From positions 1 through 28,461 of the forward strand of contig WFSM01000188.1 in assembly GCA_015485945.1 (NCBI GenBank): 28,461 bases of DNA. Reading direction: 5' to 3'. The position numbers and the translations under genes are program-made. The notes below the pieces were generated by a model that did not search any database, had not been told where the DNA came from, and saw only the letters and a program-made list of their open reading frames with translations. Of this stretch, positions 1 to 7,887 are shown piece by piece. The stretch comes from Candidatus Bipolaricaulota bacterium. Lineage in GTDB: Bacteria > Bipolaricaulota > Bipolaricaulia > UBA7950 > UBA9294. The stretch's first letter is position 1. Every line of letters starts with the position of its first letter.

Positions 1-212
1 CCGTCTTTGACGGCAATCGCCACTGAGAAGTGCTTCTCGCTCTTGTATTGGGTGATGAGCCATTCCTTTTCCTGAGTGCGGCTCTTCGGAAACCGCTGCC
101 CCAGGGTGCGTAATACCTCAGGGTCATTGATCCAGCGCAGACAGCGGTCGATGTCACTTTCATCGAGCGGACGCAGGTAGATCCGTTCGCCGATCAAAAA
201 CGGGTTATTCAT
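1..212 (-). CDS. GNAT-family N-acetyltransferase, N-terminal part (runs off the window)
   Basis: Only the first 70 residues are present; the 3' end lies outside the window. The N-terminus (IGERIYLRPLDESDIDRCLR) followed by a WINDPEV segment is typical of the RimJ/RimL-like GNAT branch (Acetyltransf_3), enzymes that move acetyl from acetyl-CoA to an amino group of a protein or small molecule. The acetyl-CoA binding motif would lie in the missing part. The ATG at 212 is preceded by a good ribosome site (AGGAGGGTG). A probable terminator separates it from hppA upstream on the same strand, so it is likely expressed separately or by read-through. The substrate cannot be told. Confidence 0.75.
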   Translation of the reverse strand, partial: MNNPFLIGERIYLRPLDESDIDRCLRWINDPEVLRTLGQRFPKSRTQEKEWLITQYKSEKHFSVAIAVKD

Positions 213-233
213 TGGCCGTCACCCTCCTGAAGA

Positions 234-270
234 ACGAAAACGGGCCCCGCACACAGCATGCAAGGCCCGC
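234..270 (-). terminator. Probable Rho-independent terminator after hppA
   Basis: On the minus strand, a perfect 6-bp GC stem (CGGGCC at 269-264 pairing with GGCCCG at 246-241) with a 17-nt loop is followed by TTTTCGTTCTT. It sits 25 bases past the hppA stop and just before the ribosome site of the GNAT gene. The stem is short and the T-tract is interrupted, so termination may be partial. Confidence 0.5.
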
Positions 271-294
271 CGTAAATTTTGAATATGTGCTTGA

Positions 295-2502
295 CTATAT
301 ACCCCAGCGCGGGAATATCGGGAACAAGGAAGCAAACACAAGCGCAATGACCGACATCAGCTTGATCAGGATGTCGAGTGACGGGCCGACGGTGTCCTTG
401 AGTGGGTCGCCGACGGTATCGCCGACGATGCTCGCCTCGTGCGCTTCCGACCCCTTGCCGCCGAAGTTGCCCTCTTCGATGTACTTCTTGGCGTTGTCCA
501 TCGCACCGCCGGCGTTGCCGCAGAAAATGGCAAGCTGAATCGCGGACAGAAGCCCACCGACGAGGAATCCGCCAAGCGCGTACCGCCCGAAGATCAGCCC
601 AATGATGAACGGAGTCGCTACGGCAATTCCCGCTGGGAGCATCATCTTGTGCAGCCCACCGTGAGCGGTGATCGAGATGCAACGGTTGAAGTCGGCCTGC
701 TCTTCGCCGGACATGATCTTCGGGTTTGCCTTGAACTGACGCCGGATTTCCTCCACGAGCAAACCGGCGGTGTGGCTCACCCCACGGATGAGAAGAGCGG
801 AGAACACGTACGGCACCATCGCCCCCACGATGAGCCCGGCGAGGACGTACGCCCCCACCGCAATTGGGTGACCGTTGGGGGATAGATTAGGCGCGATCTG
901 CCCCACAATCGGGAGCTGCGGTGGCAGTACGGCCGTTGCCTTCCCGATTGCCGACCACATGTACGACGCGATCAGGCCGAGGGTGGCAAACGCCGCTGAG
1001 CCGATGGCAAACCCTTTGCCGATCGCCGCGGTAGTGTTTCCGATCGCATCGAGCTTATCTGTGCGTTCACGCACTTCGGGCGGCAGTTCGGCCATCGTTG
1101 CGATCCCACCAGCGTTGTCCGCGATCGGTCCGTAGGTGTCGACGGACACGGTCATCGCCACGAATGACAACATTCCCATCGCGGTGAACGCCACCCCGAG
1201 GAGGTTGCCGAATAAGTACGCTCCAATCGTCGCCGCTGCGAGGATGAGGACTGGCCAGAACGTGCTTAGCATTCCCAACGCCATCCCCTCGGCGACACTG
1301 ATTCCCGGTCCATCCTGGTTGATCTTGGATAACTCGCGTGTCGGTTTATACGTGGTGGATGTGTAATACTCGGAGAAGAAACCGATGGCGACCCCGGCGA
1401 TTAGCCCAAGTAACACCTCGTAGAAAATATTGAGGTTGAGCGGGGAAAACCAACAGAATAAAAACGTCGCCACTGCGGTGAGGACGGCGGCGATACGCGT
1501 CCCCCGCATTAGAATGCCCTCAACGTTGCTCGCTTTCCCAGTGAAGCGGATGTACAGGATTGCCAACCAGCTGGAGAACGTGCCGCCACCGACGATTACC
1601 AACGGGGAGATGAGCAACCACCAGTAAGTGGACGGGTTTAACCCACCGCTGATTCCCAATGTGTTGACAATATTCTTCATTTGGGGATTATTCCTGCCCA
1701 CGTACAGGTACAGCGACATCACGATTACCGAGATGATCGCGCCGACGAACGATTCAAGCAAATCGGCTCCTAATCCACCAACATCACCGACGTTGTCACC
1801 GACGTTGTCCGCGATCGTTGCCGGGTTGCGGGGGTCATCTTCGGGGATGTGCATTTCGATCTTGCCGACGAGATCGGCAGCAGTGTCCGCCGCCTTGGTG
1901 TAGATTCCACCCCCAACGCGGTCGAACAGCGCGACGAGCGACGCTCCCATTGAGTAGGCACTGATCACGAGCGCGCCCTTAATCAAGTTGACCGCCGCGC
2001 CTTGAATCCCGAATAGGTGGCGCGTTTGGATGTGCAACGTCGCCGGATCGTACAACCAATGGAACATGATGAACACTAGCACTAGCCCGGCTACAGCTAG
2101 CCCAGCCACCGACAGCCCCATCACGCTGCCACCGGAGAACGCGACCGCAAGCGCATCTTTGAACGATTTACGCGCTCCCTCAGTAGTACGAGCATTGGCG
2201 TGGGTGGCAGCATTCATCCCGATAAATCCTGCTGCCATTGATAGGAACGACCCAAGCCAGAACGCCACCGCTACCTCCCAATAGAACAGGATCCACAGCA
2301 GTCCGCCGATCAGTAGCACCGTAATCGCCATCACACGCGCTTCCTCCAACATGAAGGTAAACGCCCCTGCACGAATGTGCCCTTGCAGTTCCTTCATCCG
2401 GTCCGTTCCCTGTGGGTGGCGTACCACTGAACGATTGAACGCGTACGCGCTTATCAGGGCAAGGACCGATATCGCTCCTGGGATTACCAGTAAATAACTC
2501 AT
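295..2502 (-). CDS. hppA: Membrane-bound ion-pumping pyrophosphatase, potassium-dependent type
   Basis: 735 residues, about 16 hydrophobic segments. The enzyme hydrolyses pyrophosphate at the cytoplasmic face and pumps H+ or Na+ out. The substrate loops are clear: DLVGK followed by IPEDDPRNPATIADNVGDNV, then GDVGGLGADLLESF, and near the C-terminus GGAMDNAKKYIEEG and GDTVGDPLKDTVGPS. In GNTTAAIGKGF the residues A492 and G495 match the potassium-dependent class; potassium-independent enzymes have Lys and Thr there. I cannot decide between H+ and Na+ pumping from the sequence. I chose the ATG at 2502 because it has a ribosome site (AGAGGTG) 11 bases upstream and begins directly with a membrane helix; an in-frame start farther upstream would add a charged, non-conserved stretch. 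It has its own promoter (2611-2639) and a following terminator. It supports energy conservation from biosynthetic pyrophosphate, common in anaerobes. Confidence 0.96.
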   Translation of the reverse strand: MSYLLVIPGAISVLALISAYAFNRSVVRHPQGTDRMKELQGHIRAGAFTFMLEEARVMAITVLLIGGLLWILFYWEVAVAFWLGSFLSMAAGFIGMNAATHANARTTEGARKSFKDALAVAFSGGSVMGLSVAGLAVAGLVLVFIMFHWLYDPATLHIQTRHLFGIQGAAVNLIKGALVISAYSMGASLVALFDRVGGGIYTKAADTAADLVGKIEMHIPEDDPRNPATIADNVGDNVGDVGGLGADLLESFVGAIISVIVMSLYLYVGRNNPQMKNIVNTLGISGGLNPSTYWWLLISPLVIVGGGTFSSWLAILYIRFTGKASNVEGILMRGTRIAAVLTAVATFLFCWFSPLNLNIFYEVLLGLIAGVAIGFFSEYYTSTTYKPTRELSKINQDGPGISVAEGMALGMLSTFWPVLILAAATIGAYLFGNLLGVAFTAMGMLSFVAMTVSVDTYGPIADNAGGIATMAELPPEVRERTDKLDAIGNTTAAIGKGFAIGSAAFATLGLIASYMWSAIGKATAVLPPQLPIVGQIAPNLSPNGHPIAVGAYVLAGLIVGAMVPYVFSALLIRGVSHTAGLLVEEIRRQFKANPKIMSGEEQADFNRCISITAHGGLHKMMLPAGIAVATPFIIGLIFGRYALGGFLVGGLLSAIQLAIFCGNAGGAMDNAKKYIEEGNFGGKGSEAHEASIVGDTVGDPLKDTVGPSLDILIKLMSVIALVFASLFPIFPRWGI

Positions 2503-2574
2503 GTTGTTGTTCGCACCTCTTTTCTGTTTACACCGGTCAAAATTTCCCGCCTCTGGGCCCATCAAAAATTTTCC

Positions 2575-2607
2575 CCCGATTCATCGAGGTAAACGGCAAA
2601 AATCGGG
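2575..2607 (-). other. Hairpin at the 5' end of the hppA transcript
   Basis: A perfect 7-bp inverted repeat (CCCGATT at 2575-2581, AATCGGG at 2601-2607) with a 19-nt loop. It starts within a few bases of the predicted hppA transcription start. A stem at the very 5' end of an mRNA can protect it from 5' degradation; that role is inferred. Confidence 0.4.
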
Positions 2608-2610
2608 CTC

Positions 2611-2639
2611 ATTTTATCTCCATCATACCCGCATCGCAA
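2611..2639 (-). promoter_or_regulatory. Candidate promoter of hppA
   Basis: On the minus strand, -35 TTGCGA (2639-2634) and -10 TAAAAT (2616-2611) are 17 bases apart. Transcription would start near 2604, leaving a leader of about 100 bases before the hppA ATG. Confidence 0.5.
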
Positions 2640-2803
2640 CCATAATTTGCCGGATAAGACCTTGATTAGAGACGGACGAGACACCTGTCCGTATGCCGGC
2701 TGACAAAAGATCACATCTGGGGCTACAACGGTCCCTTACATCGCTATGAAGATGGTTATCCTTGGATTAGAGGTGTGAGCTGAATTAAAAAGAGGAGGAA
2801 ACT

Positions 2804-3721
2804 ATGAAAAAATGGGTAACCATAACGCTGGTGGGACTGTTATCACTCGTTCTCTTCCTGGCGTTGGCCCAAGCACAACAGGCACAGCCACCAACTGCCG
2901 CCAAGCCTAATGCACAGCAAAAGGCCGCGTCGTTGGAGAACACGCTCACCTGTTTCGAAACGTTCATGAACGGCGTGTTGACAAAGATCCAGGCCAACAT
3001 GAACACAATCAACACAGTTAACGGCAAGGTCTCCAACCTGCGCGACATCGTGCAAGCGGTGTCAATTGAGATTAAGCAGGCAGAAGGGAAAATGATTGGC
3101 TTGCGGCAGGATCTGCAAACACTTGGCGCCACGCAGAAGAAGTACGGCGATCGCATTGCCGCGCTGGAGACGAACCTGGCAACGCTGAAGCAGGCGTGCG
3201 ACGAAGTGAGCAAAAAGGCTGATGTTAACCAGAACGACATCGCGTCGCTCCAACAGTCACTTGCCGCGCTCAATAAGTCGTTCACGGCGTTCACTGCGGA
3301 GTACAAGTCGTTCCAGCAGAGCGTGCAGGCGGAGTTCTCGGCAGTGAATAAGAACATCGCTGATCTGCAGGGACGGGTCAAGAAGCTTGAGGACGAGGAC
3401 GTCGGCACGTTCAAGCGTAAGGTGCTTGAGCTTGAACGTACTGTAAGCGCGCTCTCCATCAAGATTGACAACAACCGCACCAAGCTCGATGGATTCGATC
3501 AGGCGATCGCAGGGTTCGGCGCCGGTATCGCTGCGAACAAAAAGGCGATTCTTGCTAACAAAACCCTGCTTGAGAATCACGAGACTCGAATTGCGGCCCT
3601 GGAGAAGTCCAGTATCAAGATCAAGGGTGTCGAGGACCAGCTGAATTCGCTGTACCTCATCTCAATTGTGGGCCTGCTCGCCGGCGTGGGTGCGTTAGTG
3701 TGGGGATTCGTCAAGAAGTAA
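2804..3721 (+). CDS. Exported coiled-coil protein with C-terminal membrane segment, function unknown
   Basis: 305 residues. I do not recognise a named family. Residues 1-24 form a signal peptide (basic MKK, hydrophobic core, then ALAQAQQ as likely cleavage site). About residues 45-275 are rich in Ala, Leu, Lys, Glu and Gln with heptad-like spacing and no prolines, so a long coiled coil is likely. A hydrophobic segment near residues 281-300 (LISIVGLLAGVGALVWGFV) ends in KK, the layout of a C-terminal anchor. The protein would sit outside the cytoplasmic membrane, tethered at its C-terminus, possibly as an oligomeric spacer or envelope-linking fibre; this role is inferred. The ribosome site is strong (AGGAGG, 2792-2797). 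The gene stands alone: divergent hppA on one side and a strong terminator on the other. Confidence 0.85.
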   Translation: MKKWVTITLVGLLSLVLFLALAQAQQAQPPTAAKPNAQQKAASLENTLTCFETFMNGVLTKIQANMNTINTVNGKVSNLRDIVQAVSIEIKQAEGKMIGLRQDLQTLGATQKKYGDRIAALETNLATLKQACDEVSKKADVNQNDIASLQQSLAALNKSFTAFTAEYKSFQQSVQAEFSAVNKNIADLQGRVKKLEDEDVGTFKRKVLELERTVSALSIKIDNNRTKLDGFDQAIAGFGAGIAANKKAILANKTLLENHETRIAALEKSSIKIKGVEDQLNSLYLISIVGLLAGVGALVWGFVKK

Positions 3722-3748
3722 TCGCCCGATAATACTACGAGTTTGATT

Positions 3749-3782
3749 CGGGGGAGGGTGATCCCCTCTCCCGGATTGTTTT
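3749..3782 (+). terminator. Rho-independent terminator after the coiled-coil gene
   Basis: A 10-bp GC stem (3749-3758 with 3764-3773, one G-T pair) and a 5-nt loop are followed by a T-rich tract at 3776-3782. It lies 28 bases after the stop codon. The T-tract merges with the -35 region of the next operon. Confidence 0.85.
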
Positions 3783-3809
3783 GCACAGTTACGTAATAAA
3801 AGTTATATT
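3781..3809 (+). promoter_or_regulatory. Candidate promoter of the XRE-smc-scpAB operon
   Basis: -10 TATATT (3804-3809) with TTGCAC (3781-3786) 17 bases upstream. The -10 is good and the -35 weak. Transcription would start near 3816, leaving a leader of about 25 bases that contains the ribosome site. The -35 overlaps the tail of the preceding terminator. Confidence 0.45.
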
Positions 3810-3840
3810 AGTAAACCGGTTTTTTGAGGGGGGTGACACG

Positions 3841-4038
3841 ATGGAGCGGGTGGGAATACGTCTTAGGCAGTTTCGGCTTGAACACGGGTGGAGCAAACGA
3901 CGTGCGGCTGATGAACTCGGGGTTTCAATCCCATCGGTCATCCGGTGGGAACAAGGCCGGAGCGAGCCGAACGATTACAATCGGTTCAAGATTGAGGCCC
4001 TTGTCTCCCGAACGCGGGAAGCTGATCCGGTGCGATGA
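3841..4038 (+). CDS. Small XRE-type helix-turn-helix protein, first gene of the smc operon
   Basis: 65 residues, almost entirely one Cro/CI-type DNA-binding domain: IRLRQFRLEHGWSKRRAADE, then LGVSIPSVIRWEQGRSEPN, where the SIPSVIRWEQG segment is the recognition helix and the following turn. There is no effector or dimerisation domain. The ATG at 3841 follows a G-rich ribosome site (GAGGGGGGTG). Its stop overlaps the smc start (ATGA at 4035-4038), so the two are translationally coupled. It may repress its own operon, or be a DNA-binding partner of the condensin, for example a site-specific loading factor. Both are inferences from position; the fold assignment is firm. Confidence 0.85.
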   Translation: MERVGIRLRQFRLEHGWSKRRAADELGVSIPSVIRWEQGRSEPNDYNRFKIEALVSRTREADPVR

Positions 4039-6560
4039 CGACAATCACAAAACTCGAACTAGCGGGGTTTAAGTCGTTTCGCAAGCACACCGTGATCCCA
4101 CTTTTCCCAGGAATGACCGCCGTACTCGGGGAAAACGGATCCGGCAAGTCCAACCTGATTGATGCCATCCGGTTTGTCATGGGACGGCGCTCTTCTCAAC
4201 TCCGTGCCGATCGGTTGGAGCATCTGTTGTTCAATGGGGGGGCGCGAAACACCCCGGTTGATGAGGCGGAGGTAACACTTCACCTTGACAACCAGGAGGG
4301 GGTGTTCGATCGCTTCTTCACCAACGGCGATCGGGCAGCGGAGGTCGTTCTCGGACGCCGGATCACCCGTAACTCGTCGACGTACACGTTTATGGGAAAG
4401 ACGTGTCCCCGCGGTCTGATCGATCGCATATTGGAGGCAGCGAAGATCGATCCTGACGGACAGCAGGTGATCGCCCAGGGGCAGATCACCGAAGTTATTA
4501 AGCGCACTCCACAGCGGCGCCGGGAGATTATCGACGAGGTAAGCGGAATCGCCGCATATGACGAGAAACGCAAGAAGGCGATCAACGAATTAAAAGACGT
4601 CAAGTCAAAGTTGAACACACACCGCGTGATCCTTGCCGAGCGCCACCGCCGGTTGACGGCGTTGCGTACTGAGCGGGATGCGGCACTGGAATACAAACGC
4701 CTGCTCGACGTTCAGGTACAGATTGAGCGCTCGATTCGATTGCAAGAACGCAAGTCAGTTGAAGACAAACTCCAGCGCGCGGTGGAAGAACGGGAGGGGA
4801 TGGCCGCGCGCATTGAGGCGTTGCAACAAGAGCTGGCGTCGCTCGATCTAGCGATTGAAAACAAGGAATGGGAATTGGAAGGAATGCGCGAGGAACTGCA
4901 GCAAGATGACCGCCTCACGTTGGTGCAGGCGGTGGAGAAGCTGCGGCGCGCAATCTTGCAAAAACAAACGGAGATCGAGTTTAAACGCGCCCAGGTGAAG
5001 AACATCGAGGAGATGATTTCTGAGATCACTAAGGTGCAGGCGGCGGCACTTGCACGTGCAAAGACACCCCAGGCGACGAATCGCGCGGTGCAGGCGTTAC
5101 TCGCTCGTAAGCGAGGGGGAGTGTACGGCACCATCTCATCTCTGACCACGCCAAAGGCCGGGTTCGAAGCGGCGTTTGAGACCGCAGCCGGTGGGCATAT
5201 GAACGACGTCGTCGTCGACTCACGTGAGACGGCGATCGAGTGCATCAACTATCTCAAATCGAACCGGCTTGGACGCGCCCGGTTGCTCCCCCTCGGTCGG
5301 CTGGTGGCGCCGCGGAAGAGCCTTGCCACTGCGGACGCGCTCAAGCGGCCGGGGATCATCGATTACGCGATCAACCTGGTGGAGTTTGCGCCCAAGTACC
5401 GGCGGGCGCTGGAGTACGTTCTCGGCGATACGATCGTTGCCGAAAACCTGGAAGCGCTGCGTGATATCGATGGTGTGCGCGCAGTTACACTCGACGGTGA
5501 TCTCCAGAGTAAAGGTGGGGCACTCACCGGAGGGTGGCGCCCGCAGCGCCGGGGCGGAGCGCCGACGCCCAAGTCCCCGGACGCCCAATTTGATGTCGCC
5601 AAGCGTCGCCAGCAAATCACGAAACTCAATCGTGAGATCGCCCGCTTGGAGAATGATCTCACTGAGCAACAAGAGCTGCTCGCCACCAAGGAACGCGCAC
5701 TGGCGGCACGGGAGCAGAAAGAGGACAAGACCAAGGACGCGGCGTCGGTGCGGGGGGACGAACTTCGTGCTCTGCGTGACAAGCGGCGTGAGGTATATCA
5801 GAATCTGGAGACGCTGCGCCGTGGACTGACACGTTACGAACGCCAGGAAGCGGAGGCACGTGCGGCGTTGGAGGCGTTTGTGGCCGATGAGATCGACGCA
5901 TCCACGTGCATCGACGCATCGCTTTCCGAATTGGAAAAACAGCTCAACGCCACAAAGCGGCGGATCAGTGCTCTTGAGCCCGTCAACATGCGGGCGATCG
6001 ACGAATACGCGGAGTTTGAGCAGGAGTTCAATGAGTTTCGCGCCAAGGTAGACGCGCTCGAGGCGGAAAAACACGAAATTGAACGGTTGATCGGGGAGAT
6101 CGAAGAGCGGAAACGTGCGCGCTTCCTTGACACCATCCACACTGTTTCCGACCAGTTCGATCGGATTTTCCGTGAATTATTCCAAGGAGGGAGCGCATCG
6201 TTAGAGCTGGAATCGCCCGATGACATCGGAAGCGGCCTCATCATCAAGGCGAATCCACCGGGCAAGGAGCCGCACGTGATTGACGCCCTGTCCGGTGGGG
6301 AGCAAACCCTGGTTGCCACGGCGTTTGTGTTCGCGCTTCAGGAGTATCAACAGGCGCCGTTTTTCGTGTTGGACGAGATCGACGCCGCACTTGATATCAT
6401 GAACACAACCCGGTTGGCGCGCATGCTGCGGGAGTACGCAAATCGGATGCAGGTGATCGTTGTCTCGCACAACGAGGAAACAGTTCGTCACGCCGACCGC
6501 GCTTACGGGGTGACAATCAAAGAGGGCGTCTCCCAGATACTGACGCTCAATCTGAATTGA
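4035..6560 (+). CDS. smc: SMC chromosome-condensation ATPase, archaeal-type head, unusually short arms
   Basis: 841 residues, against about 1,150-1,190 for ordinary bacterial or archaeal SMC. Order: N-terminal ATPase half (about 1-165) with Walker A GENGSGKS at 32-39; coiled coil (about 165-345); hinge (about 355-510, from GVYGTI to GGALTGGW); coiled coil (about 510-690); C-terminal half with signature LSGGEQ at 752-757 and Walker B FFVLDEID at 776-783. Each arm is roughly 175-180 residues, about half the usual length, while heads and hinge look complete. The segment KIDPDGQQVIAQGQITEVIK and the text DEIDAALD resemble archaeal SMC and eukaryotic Smc proteins rather than the bacterial GLGKEAFSIISQGK and DEVEAALD forms. 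It forms a condensin ring with ScpA and ScpB, encoded immediately downstream. Confidence 0.95.
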   Translation: MTTITKLELAGFKSFRKHTVIPLFPGMTAVLGENGSGKSNLIDAIRFVMGRRSSQLRADRLEHLLFNGGARNTPVDEAEVTLHLDNQEGVFDRFFTNGDRAAEVVLGRRITRNSSTYTFMGKTCPRGLIDRILEAAKIDPDGQQVIAQGQITEVIKRTPQRRREIIDEVSGIAAYDEKRKKAINELKDVKSKLNTHRVILAERHRRLTALRTERDAALEYKRLLDVQVQIERSIRLQERKSVEDKLQRAVEEREGMAARIEALQQELASLDLAIENKEWELEGMREELQQDDRLTLVQAVEKLRRAILQKQTEIEFKRAQVKNIEEMISEITKVQAAALARAKTPQATNRAVQALLARKRGGVYGTISSLTTPKAGFEAAFETAAGGHMNDVVVDSRETAIECINYLKSNRLGRARLLPLGRLVAPRKSLATADALKRPGIIDYAINLVEFAPKYRRALEYVLGDTIVAENLEALRDIDGVRAVTLDGDLQSKGGALTGGWRPQRRGGAPTPKSPDAQFDVAKRRQQITKLNREIARLENDLTEQQELLATKERALAAREQKEDKTKDAASVRGDELRALRDKRREVYQNLETLRRGLTRYERQEAEARAALEAFVADEIDASTCIDASLSELEKQLNATKRRISALEPVNMRAIDEYAEFEQEFNEFRAKVDALEAEKHEIERLIGEIEERKRARFLDTIHTVSDQFDRIFRELFQGGSASLELESPDDIGSGLIIKANPPGKEPHVIDALSGGEQTLVATAFVFALQEYQQAPFFVLDEIDAALDIMNTTRLARMLREYANRMQVIVVSHNEETVRHADRAYGVTIKEGVSQILTLNLN

Positions 6561-6571
6561 CCGGAGGGAGC

Positions 6572-7288
6572 ATGGAATCGATGCGCATCGCTGACATACC
6601 GCTGGATGAGCTGGCGGGTGGCAGCTGGGAATCGACGCTGCGGCGGCTTACCGCGGATATGGATCCGTGGGATATCGATGTCGGCGAGCTCGCCCGCCGT
6701 TACCGTGACATGGTGCGGGCGATGCACGAGCTCCGGTTTGAGGTGCCGGGACGGATGGTGCTCACGTGCTCGGTGCTGCTACGTATGAAGTCCGACGAGC
6801 TTCTCGCCGCCGCGCGGCCACAGGCCGAGTTTATCGCGGCGTTGGAAGACGTAGTTGATGAAGCAGAACAGGAATGGGAAGCAACCATCGATCCAGATGA
6901 GGAATTCGCCCTCCCCCTGCGGCGCCGTCCGCGGAGACGGGTGACGCTGACTGACCTGCGCACCGCTCTTGCCGCCGCGATCAACGTGAGCCACAGGCGC
7001 ACCGTCCGCAGAAGCTTAGAAGTAGACGATGACGAAGATATATTCGACCATTTCGAGCTTGGCGGTACGGATATCACCGACCGCCTACATCGGTTATTCA
7101 CCCGTATCAAGAAACTTCTCACCGGGAGGCGGACGGTCAGCTTCTTCCGGCTGCTTGATCGTGGTGACAAAGAGGAACGGGTGAGTCGATTCGTCGAGAT
7201 TCTTCATCTAACGGCTCAGGGCGAGATCGCCTGTGAGCAGGAAGAATTTTTGGGTGACATCATTATTCGGTTGCCGGACGCGGAATGA
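6572..7288 (+). CDS. scpA: Condensin kleisin subunit ScpA
   Basis: 238 residues. The motif MDPWDIDVGELARRY (from about residue 29) followed by LLRMKSDELL is the conserved N-terminal part of ScpA kleisins, the part that binds the SMC neck. The C-terminal winged-helix region carries VSFFRLLDR and FVEILHLTAQGEIACEQEE, typical of the part that contacts the SMC head. An acidic, variable middle (VDDDEDIFDHFE) separates them. The start at 6572 has GGAGGG just upstream; an ATG at 6581 is an alternative with better spacing. The gene starts 11 bases after smc and its stop lies just before scpB. ScpA bridges the SMC heads and regulates their ATP cycle. Confidence 0.92.
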   Translation: MESMRIADIPLDELAGGSWESTLRRLTADMDPWDIDVGELARRYRDMVRAMHELRFEVPGRMVLTCSVLLRMKSDELLAAARPQAEFIAALEDVVDEAEQEWEATIDPDEEFALPLRRRPRRRVTLTDLRTALAAAINVSHRRTVRRSLEVDDDEDIFDHFELGGTDITDRLHRLFTRIKKLLTGRRTVSFFRLLDRGDKEERVSRFVEILHLTAQGEIACEQEEFLGDIIIRLPDAE

Positions 7289-7302
7289 CCGGGGAGCTCC
7301 CG

Positions 7303-7887
7303 ATGGCGGAGGACACACGCACGCGCGATCAAGCGATCATTGAAGCAGCGCTGTTTTTGTCGCCTGATCCTCTCACCCGACGTAAGCTCGCAAAGATCGT
7401 TGGAGGAACGTCCCTTGCGTACGTCGATCAACTCCTCGCTGCCATCGCCGCCGAATTTGCAGCCCCCGCCCACGGCATCGAACTCATCGTCAATGACGGG
7501 CGCGCGGTTTTTCAGGTGAAGCACGATTATGTGGATCAGGTAGCGAATTTAGCGCCGCAACAGGATATCCCACGACCGGTGTTGCGTACACTGGCGATGA
7601 TTGCGTACAACAATCCGATAACCCAAGCTGACCTCGTAAAGGCGCGCGGGAATAAGGCATACGGGCATGTGACCGAATTACTTGAACGGGGACTGGTACA
7701 TGCAGAACCACAAGGGAGGACGCTACTCCTTGGGGTAACGGACGAGTTCCTCCGCTATTTCGGCCTGTCCAGTGTGGATGAGTTTCGGCTTCAGGTCGGC
7801 GCGTTGGCGGATGAGCTTGATACGGACGCCACCGCTGCCACGGAGACAAACCAGCCCGAGGGGGATGATCACCATGCAGAAGTATGA
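7303..7887 (+). CDS. scpB: Condensin accessory subunit ScpB
   Basis: 194 residues. Tandem winged-helix protein of the ScpB family: IIEAALFLSPDPLTRRKLAK at the N-terminus is the classic ScpB opening, then RPVLRTLAMIAYNNPITQAD and VTELLERGLVHAEPQGRTLL of the second winged helix, ending in the FLRYFGLSSVDEF motif. A dimer binds the middle of ScpA. I prefer the ATG at 7303, six bases after GGGGAG. An in-frame ATG at 7285 overlaps the scpA stop and would add six residues. The last codons overlap the rubredoxin start by 14 bases. The C-terminal tail is acidic and non-conserved. Confidence 0.93.
   Translation: MAEDTRTRDQAIIEAALFLSPDPLTRRKLAKIVGGTSLAYVDQLLAAIAAEFAAPAHGIELIVNDGRAVFQVKHDYVDQVANLAPQQDIPRPVLRTLAMIAYNNPITQADLVKARGNKAYGHVTELLERGLVHAEPQGRTLLLGVTDEFLRYFGLSSVDEFRLQVGALADELDTDATAATETNQPEGDDHHAEV

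Larger units (their letters stand above)
2503..2803. other. Divergent intergenic region between hppA and the coiled-coil gene
   Basis: This 301-base gap holds the hppA promoter and leader hairpin, listed separately. Toward the plus-strand gene it contains a 6-bp inverted repeat (ACGGAC 2672-2677, GTCCGT 2687-2692) that could be an operator, and a weak promoter candidate (CTGACA 2700-2705, 18-base spacer, TACAAC 2724-2729). I see no coding potential or known structured RNA. Confidence 0.4.

Noticed and set aside
2672..2692. ACGGAC/GTCCGT inverted repeat as a terminator
   Set aside because: No T-tract follows on either strand and no gene ends here; at most an operator.
2785..3483. Ser-rich minus-strand open frame (232 codons) opposite the coiled-coil gene
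   Set aside because: Its composition is that of the reverse complement of a Lys/Gln/Ala-rich gene, and the plus-strand gene has a signal peptide, ribosome site and terminator.
5220..6140. Long open frame (306 codons) on the minus strand inside smc
   Set aside because: It lies wholly antisense to a well-supported gene, has no family resemblance and is explained by codon bias in a GC-rich coding region.
4035..6560. SMC as a truncated pseudogene or a RecN/Rad50-type protein
   Set aside because: Both heads and the hinge are complete, one uninterrupted frame covers all, and scpA and scpB follow directly.
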